DNA of 64,000 nucleotides from Variovorax paradoxus (lineage in GTDB: Bacteria > Pseudomonadota > Gammaproteobacteria > Burkholderiales > Burkholderiaceae_C). Within the stretch, counting starts at the first letter, position 1, and every line of letters starts with the position of its first letter. Of the stretch, positions 41,755-50,560 are shown in pieces. Position numbers and translations under genes: made by a program. The stretch covers positions 3,830,001 to 3,894,000 of the forward strand of contig NZ_LR743507.1 of the NCBI RefSeq assembly GCF_902712855.1, read 5' to 3'. The notes beneath the pieces were generated by a model. It made no database searches, was not told where the DNA came from, and saw nothing but the letters and a program-made list of their open reading frames with translations.

Positions 41755-42060
41755 ATGCAAGTACAACCGAGCGAAGCGCGCAGCCCTGGCGGCGCTATCG
41801 CGATGACCGCGGGAATGGACCGCGAGCTGGCGCAGATGCGCGCGCTGCGCGCACCGACGTCCGCCGCCCTGTCGCCGCGCGAGCATTACCCGCTGCACTC
41901 GATGGCGGAAGCCGCTGCGAAGAGGCTGCTGCTGGAAGCGATCGCGAAGTTGCACCAGGTCCAGCGCGCCGCCGAGGCCGCTGACTACGGCGCCCAGTTC
42001 ACCGGCTCGGTGGACGAAGCCATCGCCCAGATCAACTACACGCTGGGGATGCTGGCATGA
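41755..42060 (+). CDS. Hypothetical early protein
   Basis: 101 residues from ATG at 41755, with GAGGAG 14 bases before it. The sequence is mainly helical (LLLEAIAKLHQVQRAAEAAD). It is the first gene of the rightward early operon and overlaps the next gene by four bases. Function unknown. Confidence 0.6.
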   Translation: MQVQPSEARSPGGAIAMTAGMDRELAQMRALRAPTSAALSPREHYPLHSMAEAAAKRLLLEAIAKLHQVQRAAEAADYGAQFTGSVDEAIAQINYTLGMLA

Positions 42061-42293
42061 GCGCCCAGCCCACCGCTCGCCTGATCGCGGCGCTGCGCAT
42101 GGTGCTGCCGCTGGTCGACTCGGATGGCCAAGCCTGGCAGTCGGAAGAGATCCGCGCTGCCATCGCCGAAGGTGAAGCCGAGCAGCGCGCGCTGGCCGCC
42201 GACCGCGCGCTGGACGCGGCGAAGGCCACGCCCGCCTACTTCGCGCCGTCCGACCTCTTCTCGCTGTCGCAGCAGAACCGAGGTGTCCTTTGA
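42057..42293 (+). CDS. Hypothetical early protein
   Basis: 78 residues (RLIAALRMVLPLVDSDGQAW then a charged helix). It overlaps both neighbours by four bases. Function unknown. Confidence 0.55.
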   Translation: MSAQPTARLIAALRMVLPLVDSDGQAWQSEEIRAAIAEGEAEQRALAADRALDAAKATPAYFAPSDLFSLSQQNRGVL

Positions 42294-42556
42294 GCACCGC
42301 GCAGCACACGCCGGGGCAGTTGCCCCTTGCAGCCGACTCGTTCCGTCGCTGGTTCGAATCTACCGGCCACTGGGTCTACGAGTACCGCGCGGAAGCTGTG
42401 CGCGTTTGGCGCGAGCGCGGGATCGATGGGCGCGCGGACTACACCGCGGCGCTCGGCGCAGCGCTACAGCCGTGGGTCGACGCGGATCCGCTGCCGGCCT
42501 TGGTGGCGAAGTGGAACGCAGAGCGCGTGGCCAAGCAGGAAGGGGCAGCAGCATGA
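42290..42556 (+). CDS. Hypothetical early protein with TTG start
   Basis: 88 residues. A TTG start overlaps the previous TGA (TTGA), preceded by GAGGTG. The segment SFRRWFESTGHWVYEYRAEA is followed by a helical region. Function unknown. Confidence 0.55.
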   Translation: MSTAQHTPGQLPLAADSFRRWFESTGHWVYEYRAEAVRVWRERGIDGRADYTAALGAALQPWVDADPLPALVAKWNAERVAKQEGAAA

Positions 42557-42783
42557 GCGACGGCCTCGACCTTGACCGCGCGATCAACGCGGTTCGCGCC
42601 GCCGCCAGCGCTGCTGGTGATGCCAGCGGCAACTGTGATGCGGCAATGCACCTGTTCGAACGCGGCAACGTTGGCCGCGCTGCCGAAGAGGTGGAGTGGG
42701 CCGAGCAGAACGCGAAATCGGCTTTGCACCGAATCGCCGAAGCCCGCGCCGCCATCGCCAAGGCCACCGGGAGCCCAGCATGA
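42553..42783 (+). CDS. Hypothetical early protein
   Basis: 76 residues, helical (INAVRAAASAAGDASGNCDA, EEVEWAEQNAKSALHRIAEA), with four-base overlaps at each end. Function unknown. Confidence 0.5.
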   Translation: MSDGLDLDRAINAVRAAASAAGDASGNCDAAMHLFERGNVGRAAEEVEWAEQNAKSALHRIAEARAAIAKATGSPA

Positions 42784-43067
42784 GCACGATCAGCAAGCGT
42801 GACGCCGCCCTGCTGGTCGCCAGCATCCGCAGTGCGAAGGTGAGCGGGCACGCGATCGCCGCGCGCACCGGTGGCCGCGATGACGCGGCGATGGCCGGGT
42901 TCCTCGGCGGTCTCGAAAGCGTACTGCAGCACTTCCTTATGCAGAGCGGTTGCTTCGAAGCGGCGACCGCGCTGTCGGCAGCGATGAACGACATGCCGAC
43001 CGATGTCGAGATCGCCCGCCGCAACAACGAAATTGCGCAGCTGGGCATGAAAGCGAGGGCCGCTTGA
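42780..43067 (+). CDS. Hypothetical early protein
   Basis: 95 residues (ISKRDAALLVASIRSAKVSG, AGFLGGLESVLQHFLMQSGC). It shares overlapping start and stop with the neighbours. Function unknown. Confidence 0.5.
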   Translation: MSTISKRDAALLVASIRSAKVSGHAIAARTGGRDDAAMAGFLGGLESVLQHFLMQSGCFEAATALSAAMNDMPTDVEIARRNNEIAQLGMKARAA

Positions 43068-43552
43068 TGGGCCTCAGCCGCAAAGAGCGCGAGCGCCGCG
43101 CTAGCCTGCCTCCGCGCACGGAACCCGTGTCCCCCTGGGTGCCCTCGCGCCGCGCCGTGGCGCGCGTGCGCAACCCGCTGCCGGTGCCAGAGAAGTGCCC
43201 GCACTGCAGCTCGCCCGTCTTCATCGACTCCAACGCCTGCATCTACGGCCGCGAGTACGGTGAATGGCCTTGGGCGCTGATGTGCACCGGCTGCGATTCG
43301 TACGTAGGCCTTCACCTGTTCACTGGCATCCCGCTGGGCACGCTGGCCACACCGCCGATGCGGCGGGCCCGCGGCGCGGCCAAGGACGCCTTCAACCCAT
43401 TGTGGCAAGGCGGCGGCATGACGCGCACCGAGGCCTATGCCTGGCTGGCCGGCGCACTCGGCATCGCCGACGTCGAGCAATGCCACATCGGGTGGTTCGA
43501 CGTCGCGCAGTGCGCCGCAGTCGTGGCCGCCGTGAAAGCGAGGACCGCATGA
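43067..43552 (+). CDS. Zinc-ribbon phage protein (DUF3268 type)
   Basis: 161 residues. EKCPHCSSPVFIDSNACIYG and ALMCTGCDSYVGLHL provide two CxxC pairs of a zinc ribbon. GIPLGTLATPPMRRARGAAK followed by DAFNPLWQGG is typical of DUF3268-like proteins. These occur in early phage operons and may bind nucleic acid. Confidence 0.7.
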   Translation: MGLSRKERERRASLPPRTEPVSPWVPSRRAVARVRNPLPVPEKCPHCSSPVFIDSNACIYGREYGEWPWALMCTGCDSYVGLHLFTGIPLGTLATPPMRRARGAAKDAFNPLWQGGGMTRTEAYAWLAGALGIADVEQCHIGWFDVAQCAAVVAAVKARTA

Positions 43553-43740
43553 ATGCCACTCGCACCACCGTCGGCCAGCACCTCGTGCGCTGGGCGCTCA
43601 GCGCCGCGGCCCTGATCACCGTCCTGTTCCTGCAGGCCTACCTCGAGCACCAGCACAGCGAGACCGAGGCGGCCTCCATCACCGCCCAGATCGACAACGA
43701 CCGCGCCGCCGAGCACGCGGCGCTGAAAGGCACGCGATGA
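43549..43740 (+). CDS. Small single-span membrane protein
   Basis: 63 residues with one transmembrane segment (WALSAAALITVLFLQAYLEH) and a charged end. It overlaps both neighbours. Function unknown. Confidence 0.5.
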   Translation: MNATRTTVGQHLVRWALSAAALITVLFLQAYLEHQHSETEAASITAQIDNDRAAEHAALKGTR

Positions 43741-43916
43741 GCCGCGCACATCCCCACTACTTCCCCGACGAGGTCCCGGACCCCGTGGCCGAGCCCTACG
43801 GCTCCATCGACGCGCTGCTGCGCATGGCGGTCCTCTGGATCGCCGTCGGCGCCGGCTGCGGCGTGCTGGCCGCGGTCATCGCCCTCTTCTTCCCCACCGC
43901 CTCCCTTCCCTTCTGA
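43737..43916 (+). CDS. Small membrane protein
   Basis: 59 residues, starting MSRAHPHYFPDEVPDPVAEP and ending with one hydrophobic segment (VLWIAVGAGCGVLAAVIALF). The ATG overlaps the previous stop. It is short, but the continuous overlap chain supports it. Confidence 0.5.
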   Translation: MSRAHPHYFPDEVPDPVAEPYGSIDALLRMAVLWIAVGAGCGVLAAVIALFFPTASLPF

Positions 43917-43926
43917 AAGGCACCCC

Positions 43927-44949
43927 GTGAACGCAACGTCCACCGCCGAGCACGAGGTGCTCGAACTCGAAACCATCGACCGCACTGCTTCGGCGCCGGT
44001 GCCCGCCGTGCAGCAGGGCGGCGCGCTGGCCAGCAGCATGCCCGAGTCCTCCCCGTTCGGAATGATGCTCATCGCGCTCGGCCGCGGCGCGTCGCTCGAC
44101 CTGGTCGAGAGCGCCATGAAGCTGCAGGAGCGCTGGGAGGCCAACGAGGCGCGCAAGGCCTTCGTGAAGGCCATGGCCGACTTCAAGGCCGAGCCGCTGG
44201 AAATCTTCAAGCGCAAGCAGGTGGGCTACACCACGGACAAGGGCGGCTTCGTCGGCTACAAGCATGCCGAGCTATCGCACATCACCGACGTGGTGGTGCC
44301 GGCGATGGCGCGCCACGGGCTCTCGCACCGCTGGGACCTGCAGCAGGGCAGCGGCCGAATCGTGGTCACGTGCACCATCACCCACCGCCTGGGCCACAGC
44401 GAGTCCGTTTCGCTCGACGGCGCGCCGGACAACAGCGGGAAGAAGAACGGCATCCAGCAGGTCGCGTCGACCATCACCTACCTGCAGCGCTACACGCTGC
44501 TCGCGGCTACCGGCCTTGCCACCAAGGACGATGCCGATGACGACGGCCGCAGCGCCAGCGGCGATGACGGCCAAGACGCGCAGCAGCAGCGCGCCAGCGC
44601 GCCTCCGCCGCCTGCCGGGCCGACGTGCTGGCCCGCCGACCTGTTCGCGCAGCGCCTGCCTGAGTGGCGCGCGGCCATCGCTGCGGGCCGCGCAAAGGCT
44701 GACCAGGTCATCGCCAAGGCACGCACGAAGTACCCGCTGAGTGACGAGCAGATCACCGCCATCCGCGCGCCTGCCAGTGGCGGTGCGCCGGGCCCGACCT
44801 ACGCGCAGGTCGCCGACCAGCTGCACAAGGCCGTCGACGAAGACGCGCTCAACGTCGCCGCCGACCTCATCAAGGCCGTGGCGGATGCCACTCACCGCAC
44901 CGACCTCAACGCGCTCTACGACAAGCGCCGCGCCGAACTCAACGCCTGA
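43927..44949 (+). CDS. erf: Erf-family single-strand annealing protein
   Basis: 340 residues. The N-terminal half includes FVKAMADFKAEPLEIFKRKQ, VGYKHAELSHITDVVVPAMA and the segment QQVASTITYLQRYTLLAATG, hallmarks of the Erf family. An acidic linker rich in Asp and Gln follows at about 200-225. Erf anneals single strands during phage recombination and genome circularisation. It is paired with the YqaJ-like nuclease just downstream. Confidence 0.9.
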   Translation: MNATSTAEHEVLELETIDRTASAPVPAVQQGGALASSMPESSPFGMMLIALGRGASLDLVESAMKLQERWEANEARKAFVKAMADFKAEPLEIFKRKQVGYTTDKGGFVGYKHAELSHITDVVVPAMARHGLSHRWDLQQGSGRIVVTCTITHRLGHSESVSLDGAPDNSGKKNGIQQVASTITYLQRYTLLAATGLATKDDADDDGRSASGDDGQDAQQQRASAPPPPAGPTCWPADLFAQRLPEWRAAIAAGRAKADQVIAKARTKYPLSDEQITAIRAPASGGAPGPTYAQVADQLHKAVDEDALNVAADLIKAVADATHRTDLNALYDKRRAELNA

Positions 44950-44961
44950 AAGACCACCACC

Positions 44962-46704
44962 ATGAAGAACCTCGACCTCGTTCAAGGTAGCCCCGAGTGG
45001 CACGCCCACCGCGCGACGCACTTCAACGCCAGCGACGCGCCGGCGATGATGGGCTGCTCGAAGTACAAGACCCGCTCGCAACTGCTCCACGAGCTGCACA
45101 CCGGCATCACGCCGGAGGTCGACGCGGCGCAGCAACGCCGCTTCGATGACGGCCACCGCGCCGAAGCGCTCGCACGGCCGCTCGCCGAAGCGACCATCGG
45201 CGAAGACCTCTACCCGGTGGTCGGCACCGAGGGCGAGCTGAGCGCGTCGTTCGACGGCCTGACCATGGACGAGTCGATCGCGTTCGAGCACAAGTCGCTC
45301 AACGACGAACTGCGCGCCGCGATGACCACGATGGACGGCGCGGCCCTGCCGCTGGCGTACCGCGTGCAGATGGAGCAGCAGTGCGCGGTATCGGGCTGCC
45401 AGCGGGTGCTGTTCATGGCCACGAAGTGGGACGGCGACGAGCTGGTCGAGCGCCGCGAAGCCTGGTACACGCCGGACCTGCAGCTGCGCGCGCAGATCGT
45501 TGCCGGATGGGCCCAGCTCGCGCAGGACCTTGCCGCCTACGTGCCCTCCACCGCGCCGGCGGCCGAGAAGGTCGTGGCCGAGCCGGTGGAGGCCCTGCCC
45601 GCGCCCTTCGTGCAGGTCACCGGTCAGCTCGCCCTGCAGGACAACTTCAAGGTGTTCGAGGAGCGCCTGCGCGACTTCCTCGACAACCGGCTGATCCGCG
45701 AGCCGAAGACCGACGAAGACTTCGTCAACCTCGACGCCCAGATCAAGGCTATGAAGCAGGGTCGCGATGCGCTGAAGTCGGCCAAGGCTCAGATGCTGGC
45801 GCAGGTGCAGCCGGTCGACATGGCCAACAAGGCTGCCGACGCGCTCGACAAGCTGCTGCAGCAGAGCTGCAAGATGGCCGAGGAACTGCTGGCCGCCGAG
45901 AAGGATCGCCGACGCGGTGAAATCGTCGCCGACGGCGTGAAGGGTCTGGCCGCGCACGTTGCCTCGCTGAACGGCCGCCTCGGCAAGCCCTACATGCCGA
46001 CGGTGCCGGCCGACTTCGGCGGCGCCATCAAGGGCAAGCGCAGCCTGGCCAGCATGGAGGAAGCCGTCTCCAACGAGCTGACGCGCGCGAAGCTCGCGGC
46101 GAACGAGATCGCCGACCGCATCCAGGTGAACCTGACCACGCTGCGCGAGCAGGCCGCCGAGGTGGCATTCCTGTTCCCCGACACCGCGCAGATCGTGCTG
46201 AAGGCACCGGACGACCTCGCCACGCTGGTGAAGGCGCGCATCGCCGAGCACCAGCAGAAGGAGCAGGCGCGCATCGAGGCCGACCGCGAGCGCATCCGCA
46301 AGGAAGAAGCCGCGCGCCTCGAGCGCGAGCAGGAAGAAGAGCGCCAGCGCCTTGCCCGCGAGGAGGCTGCGCGAGTCACCGCTGCAGCACCCGCACCAGT
46401 GGCGGCGCCCGCGCCGGCCTCCGCGGCACCTGTTCCCACGCCGGCACCAACGCCCGCTCCCACCGTCATCGCCATGCCGCCGCTCGCGCAGCCGGCCGCC
46501 AACGTCGCGCCCTCACTGAGCATCGGCGCCATCAACGAGCGGCTGCAGTACTTCACGCTGACCGCCGAAGGCCTGCGCGGTCTGGGCTTCGAGCCGGCCG
46601 GCCGCGAGCGCGCGGCGCCCCGGTACCACGAGAGCGATTTCCCTCACATGCTGGCCGCCATCGTGGGGCACGTGCAGGGCATCCAGGCCAAGCAGGCCGC
46701 CTGA
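44962..46704 (+). CDS. YqaJ-type recombination nuclease with long C-terminal extension
   Basis: 580 residues. The first 200 form a YqaJ/lambda-exonuclease-like domain: GSPEWHAHRATHFNASDAPAM, ASFDGLTMDESIAFEHKSLN (metal Asp and Glu) and YRVQMEQQCAVSG. The rest is a coiled-coil region (about 210-480, as in DUF1351) and a Pro/Ala-rich linker (near 475-510), then a short C-terminal domain. The nuclease would chew one strand for Erf to anneal. The fusion is larger than the usual nuclease. Confidence 0.85.
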   Translation: MKNLDLVQGSPEWHAHRATHFNASDAPAMMGCSKYKTRSQLLHELHTGITPEVDAAQQRRFDDGHRAEALARPLAEATIGEDLYPVVGTEGELSASFDGLTMDESIAFEHKSLNDELRAAMTTMDGAALPLAYRVQMEQQCAVSGCQRVLFMATKWDGDELVERREAWYTPDLQLRAQIVAGWAQLAQDLAAYVPSTAPAAEKVVAEPVEALPAPFVQVTGQLALQDNFKVFEERLRDFLDNRLIREPKTDEDFVNLDAQIKAMKQGRDALKSAKAQMLAQVQPVDMANKAADALDKLLQQSCKMAEELLAAEKDRRRGEIVADGVKGLAAHVASLNGRLGKPYMPTVPADFGGAIKGKRSLASMEEAVSNELTRAKLAANEIADRIQVNLTTLREQAAEVAFLFPDTAQIVLKAPDDLATLVKARIAEHQQKEQARIEADRERIRKEEAARLEREQEEERQRLAREEAARVTAAAPAPVAAPAPASAAPVPTPAPTPAPTVIAMPPLAQPAANVAPSLSIGAINERLQYFTLTAEGLRGLGFEPAGRERAAPRYHESDFPHMLAAIVGHVQGIQAKQAA

Positions 46705-46730
46705 TCACCCGCAACTTCTAGAGCACCACC

Positions 46731-47015
46731 ATGCCCAAGACCTACGCGGCTCCGGCCGCCTTCTCCACCAAGCCCTACGTGGCGATCCCGACCACGCCCG
46801 TGGAATCCCACCAGGTGGCGGCCATCGGCTACGACGCAGAGCGCCGCACGCTCGAGGTGACATTCACCCGCAGCCCTGGCCACATCTACCAGTACCCGAA
46901 CGTCGCGCCGGAGGTGCACACGGCTTTCATGGCCGCCGAGTCGAAGGGCAAGTACTTCGGCGAGCACATCAAGCCCCTGGCCTTCGACAAGTTCCCCGCG
47001 CCCGTCGCGGCCTGA
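46731..47015 (+). CDS. KTSC-domain protein
   Basis: 94 residues. VESHQVAAIGYDAERRTLEV followed by TFTRSPGHIYQYPNVAP and FMAAESKGKYFGEHIK is a KTSC domain, found in small phage and bacterial proteins and related to a lysyl-tRNA synthetase region. The role in phage is unknown. Confidence 0.8.
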   Translation: MPKTYAAPAAFSTKPYVAIPTTPVESHQVAAIGYDAERRTLEVTFTRSPGHIYQYPNVAPEVHTAFMAAESKGKYFGEHIKPLAFDKFPAPVAA

Positions 47016-47044
47016 TCCCTTTCCGGGCGCGCCTGGCTGGGCCA

Positions 47045-47075
47045 TCTCCTCCTCCCTCCTCCCTCCTCCCTTTCC
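47045..47075 (+). repeat. CTCCTCC-type pyrimidine repeat
   Basis: Tandem CTCCTCC/CTCCTCCC units in the 120-base gap between two genes. It is all pyrimidine on the plus strand. Confidence 0.75.
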
Positions 47076-47135
47076 AGCCAGCGCCACGCGAGCGGCACGC
47101 CCTCTTTCTTCACCTTCATCTGGAGCACCAGCCCA

Positions 47136-47867
47136 ATGTCTTTCCAGCTCGAGAAGCCCACGTTCATCACCATCACCAACGCGAACCCGCGCCGCGAACT
47201 GCACGGCGACGAGAAGGTGCGCGCCATCGACATCGCGTTCTCGCTGAAGGGCGAGAACACTCTGCTCGACCTCATCGAGCCCGGCCTGCGCGAGCACCAC
47301 TACTGCGACAACGCGCTGAAGTCCGGCCAGGAGACGTTGCCCGACGTCGTCATCCCGCTGCCGAATCTGCGCCACCCGCGGCTGCCCACGGCGTACCACT
47401 ACGCCAAGGGCGAGAAGTGGCGCGGCTACCGCTTCGTCTGGGACTGGGGCACCGACGAATCGCACGTCGACTTCACCGACGTGGTGCTGGCCAACCTGCA
47501 CTACGAGCTGAACGAAGGCGGCAGCGTGACCATCATGGGCACGATCCAGTACAACGGCGAGGAGCTGCAGGACAACGACGTCTACGGCGAGCTGTCGGGC
47601 CTGGCCAGCGAGGGCGAGATCTCCGCCATGCTGCTGGCGCCCGCCGAGCTGCTGCCCGCGAAGAAAGGCTACCGCGCGGGCAAGCCCGACACGCCGGCGG
47701 CCGAGGGCGGCACCAGCGGCGCACCCGGCGGTGCCGACGCGACGGACCTCTTCCTCGAGAAGCACAGCAACACCGAAGGCGACGAACCGACAGACGACAG
47801 CGACGCTGACGCCGACTCCGACGCGGACGCCGACGCAGACAGCGACGACCGGGGCGAGGAAGCCTGA
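47136..47867 (+). CDS. SSB-like phage protein (DUF2815-type) with acidic tail
   Basis: 243 residues. The first 170 form a beta-rich domain (FITITNANPRRELHGDEKVR, NALKSGQETLPDVVIPLPNL) that resembles phage DUF2815-type proteins. The C-terminus is a run of Asp, Ala, Ser and Glu (ADADSDADADADSDD), like the acidic tails by which SSB proteins recruit partners. It lies between the recombination genes and the methyltransferase. A single-strand binding role is inferred. Confidence 0.6.
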   Translation: MSFQLEKPTFITITNANPRRELHGDEKVRAIDIAFSLKGENTLLDLIEPGLREHHYCDNALKSGQETLPDVVIPLPNLRHPRLPTAYHYAKGEKWRGYRFVWDWGTDESHVDFTDVVLANLHYELNEGGSVTIMGTIQYNGEELQDNDVYGELSGLASEGEISAMLLAPAELLPAKKGYRAGKPDTPAAEGGTSGAPGGADATDLFLEKHSNTEGDEPTDDSDADADSDADADADSDDRGEEA

Positions 47868-47870
47868 CCC

Positions 47871-48038
47871 ATGGACTTCGCCGTCATCCCCATCGAAAAG
47901 GTGAAGGCCGCGTTCGCGCGTGCCCTCGCCTTGAACGCTGACCGCGAGGCAGCCGCCCGCGCCGCAGCTCAGGCCCTCGGCATCACGCCCGAGGCCGTGT
48001 GCGAGGTTGTCGACCAGCAGGAGGCGCACACAGCATGA
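47871..48038 (+). CDS. Small helical hypothetical protein
   Basis: 55 residues (MDFAVIPIEKVKAAFARALA ...), starting just after the previous stop and overlapping the methyltransferase start (ATGA). The helical sequence ALGITPEAVCEVVDQ may be a helix-turn-helix. Function unknown. Confidence 0.5.
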   Translation: MDFAVIPIEKVKAAFARALALNADREAAARAAAQALGITPEAVCEVVDQQEAHTA

Positions 48039-50398
48039 AGCGCGACGCCTTCAGCATGCCGCTCGACCTGGGCCATGAGCTGATCATCGACAACTTCGCC
48101 GGTGGCGGCGGCACGTCCACCGGCCTCGAGGCGGCCTTCGGGCGTCCGGTCGACATCGCGATCAACCACGATCCCGAGGCGCTGGCGATGCACGCCATCA
48201 ACCACCCGCACACCCGGCACCTGCTGGAAAGCGTGTGGGAGGTGAATCCCATCAAGGTGACGGGCAATCAGCCGGTGGCGCTGGTCTGGCTGTCGCCCGA
48301 CTGCAAGCACTTCAGCAAGGCCAAAGGCGGCACGCCGGTCGCGAAGGAGATTCGCGGCCTCGCTTGGGTGGGCATGCGCTGGGTGGCGCTGACGAAGCCG
48401 CGCGTGCTGATGCTGGAAAACGTCGAGGAGTTCACCACGTGGGGTCCGCTGCTGGTGGGCGCTGACGGCACGGCCCGGCCGGACCCGGCGCGCAAGGGCA
48501 AGACGTTCGAGAGCTTCGTGCGCCAGCTGCGCGGCCACGGCTATACCGTCGAGTGGCGCGAACTGCGCGCTTGCGACCAGGGCGCGCCGACGATCCGCAA
48601 GCGCCTGTTCCTCGTGGCGCGCCGCGACGGGCTTCCCATCATCTGGCCCGACGCCACGCACGGCGACCCGACGAGCGCGGCGGTGCTGGCCGGCAAGATC
48701 CTGCCCTGGCGCTCAGCCGCCGAGTGCATCGACTTCAGCCTACCGGCACGCAGCGTGTTCGGCCGCGAGCGCCCGCTGGCAGCCAACACTATGCGCCGCG
48801 TGGCGAAGGGCCTGTGGCGGCATGTGCTCGCCAGCCCGAAGCCCTTCATCGTGGGCGTGGGAGGTCGCATGGGCCAGTCGCCCTCGCGCTCGGTTGGCGC
48901 GCCGCTGCAGACCATCACAGCGAAGGCTGATTCCTGCGTCGCGCAGCCGGTGCTGGCGCCGTTCGTCAGCGAGCACGCCAACGCCAGCAACCAGCGGAAT
49001 ATGGCCGCCGACGAGCCGCTGCGCACGATCTGCGCGCAGGTGAAGGGCGGGCACTTCTCGGTGGTGGCACCGCAGTTGGCCCCCTTGGTGATGACGAACA
49101 CCACCGGCCACGCCGGCGCGCCCGCCTCTGCGCCACTGTCCACCGTTACCACCGGCGGACACCATGCTGTCGTCGCGCCCGTGATCGCCCCGTTGCGCGG
49201 CATCGAGGAAAACCACCTGCAGGGCGACGCTATCGCCGCGCCGCTTTCAACGGTGTCCGCTGGCGGCACGCATCACGCGCTCGCCAGTGCCAACCTGGTG
49301 ACCATCGGCTACGGCGAACGTGCCGGGCAAGAGCCGCGCGCGCTCGACATCACCCGCCCGCTCGGCACGGTGGTGGCCGGCGGCGTGAAGCACGCGGTTG
49401 TCGAAGGCGCGTTCATCACGAAGTTCCGAGCGAACAGCGTGGGCCACGACATTCAGGAGCCGTTGCACACCGTCACGGCAAACAGCTTCATCAAGCGCCC
49501 TGGCGGCAGCGTGCCGCTGGGCATCGTGGCTGCGCACCTGGTCGATGCCGGGCACGGGGAAGGCAAGGACGGCGGGAAGCGCTTCAGCCACGGCGTGCGC
49601 AGCGTCGAGCAGCCGCTCAACACGGTGACGGCCAGCGGCGCCACCAGCGCCGTTGCTGCCGTGCACCTCACGCACCTAACTCACCACGGCGAGCGCGCGG
49701 GCAACGACGTGGCCGAGCCGATCCGCACGATCACCGGCGCGCATCGCGGCGAGCAGGCGTTGGTGGCTGCATGCATCGAGCAGGCGAACGGTGGCTTCTA
49801 CGAAGGCGACGGCCGCGCCGCCGACGCCCCCATGTCCACGATCACGGCCGCGGGAAGCAACCAACGTCTGATCACCGCCTACTGCGTGAAGTACTACAGC
49901 AGCGGCGGCCAGTGGCAAGGCCTGGCCGAGCCTATGCACACGCTGCCTACGAAGGGCCGTATGGGGCTGGTCGAGGTCGAGCAGGTGCCGGCCGACTGCC
50001 TGGCGCCCGAACTGCGCGAGCGCGCGCGGCACTGCGCCGTCCTGCTGCACGAGCACCTACCCGAGCAGTTCTCGGAGCCGGCCGACCTGGTGCTGATGCA
50101 GCACGCCGGCCAATGGTGGGTGCTGGTCGACATCACGCTGCGCATGCTGAAAGCACCCGAGCTGTTCCTCGCGCAGAGCTTCCCGGCCGACTACGTGATC
50201 CACGAGATTCCGGATCCTGCGCTGCTGTTTGCCGGCGGCGTGCAGGCGGCCGACCCGCTGGCAGTGCCGCGCATCAAGCTCAGCGCGACGGCCCAGGTCC
50301 GCATGTGCGGCAACAGCGTGGCGCCGGCGCAGGCTGAAGCCCTCGTGCGGGCTAACTTCGCGCATGAGGCGCAGATCTATGGGAGGGTCGCCGCGTGA
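48035..50398 (+). CDS. DNA cytosine-C5 methyltransferase with internal repeats
   Basis: 787 residues from ATG 48035. Motif I is IIDNFAGGGGTSTGLEAAFG (17-36). Motif IV is SPDCKHFSKAKGG with the expected catalytic Cys90 (PDC rather than PC). Motif VI ENVEEF (128-133) and motif VIII IRKRLFLVARRDG follow. Between about residues 286 and 650 are ten copies of a unit containing EPL.T(I/V)TA and often GG.H, in the place of the target-recognition region. Motif IX/X (CGNSVAPAQAEALVRANF) is at the end. Such enzymes protect phage DNA from restriction. The family seems normal, but the repeat number is high. Confidence 0.9.
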   Translation: MKRDAFSMPLDLGHELIIDNFAGGGGTSTGLEAAFGRPVDIAINHDPEALAMHAINHPHTRHLLESVWEVNPIKVTGNQPVALVWLSPDCKHFSKAKGGTPVAKEIRGLAWVGMRWVALTKPRVLMLENVEEFTTWGPLLVGADGTARPDPARKGKTFESFVRQLRGHGYTVEWRELRACDQGAPTIRKRLFLVARRDGLPIIWPDATHGDPTSAAVLAGKILPWRSAAECIDFSLPARSVFGRERPLAANTMRRVAKGLWRHVLASPKPFIVGVGGRMGQSPSRSVGAPLQTITAKADSCVAQPVLAPFVSEHANASNQRNMAADEPLRTICAQVKGGHFSVVAPQLAPLVMTNTTGHAGAPASAPLSTVTTGGHHAVVAPVIAPLRGIEENHLQGDAIAAPLSTVSAGGTHHALASANLVTIGYGERAGQEPRALDITRPLGTVVAGGVKHAVVEGAFITKFRANSVGHDIQEPLHTVTANSFIKRPGGSVPLGIVAAHLVDAGHGEGKDGGKRFSHGVRSVEQPLNTVTASGATSAVAAVHLTHLTHHGERAGNDVAEPIRTITGAHRGEQALVAACIEQANGGFYEGDGRAADAPMSTITAAGSNQRLITAYCVKYYSSGGQWQGLAEPMHTLPTKGRMGLVEVEQVPADCLAPELRERARHCAVLLHEHLPEQFSEPADLVLMQHAGQWWVLVDITLRMLKAPELFLAQSFPADYVIHEIPDPALLFAGGVQAADPLAVPRIKLSATAQVRMCGNSVAPAQAEALVRANFAHEAQIYGRVAA

Positions 50399-50559
50399 TC
50401 ACTGACCGTCACATGGCCCGCGTGTTCCTGACGCAGGCGCGCGCCACGCCGCATGCTGGTTGGCGCGCCACGCTGCTGACCTGGGCGAAGAAGCGCCGCG
50501 TGGCCGGGCGCATCGCTGCGCCGCGCCAGCTCAGCTTGTTCTCGGAGGGCGCCTTATGA
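50395..50559 (+). CDS. Small hypothetical protein
   Basis: 54 residues with GTG start overlapping the methyltransferase stop (GTGA). It is basic and helical (VFLTQARATPHAGWRATLLT). It is the last rightward gene before the minus-strand cassette. Function unknown. Confidence 0.45.
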   Translation: MITDRHMARVFLTQARATPHAGWRATLLTWAKKRRVAGRIAAPRQLSLFSEGAL

Positions 50560-50560
50560 C

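Noticed and set aside
47045..47075. Pyrimidine repeat as a regulatory element
   Set aside because: It is striking but short, in a plain gap between co-directional genes, and nothing else supports a role.
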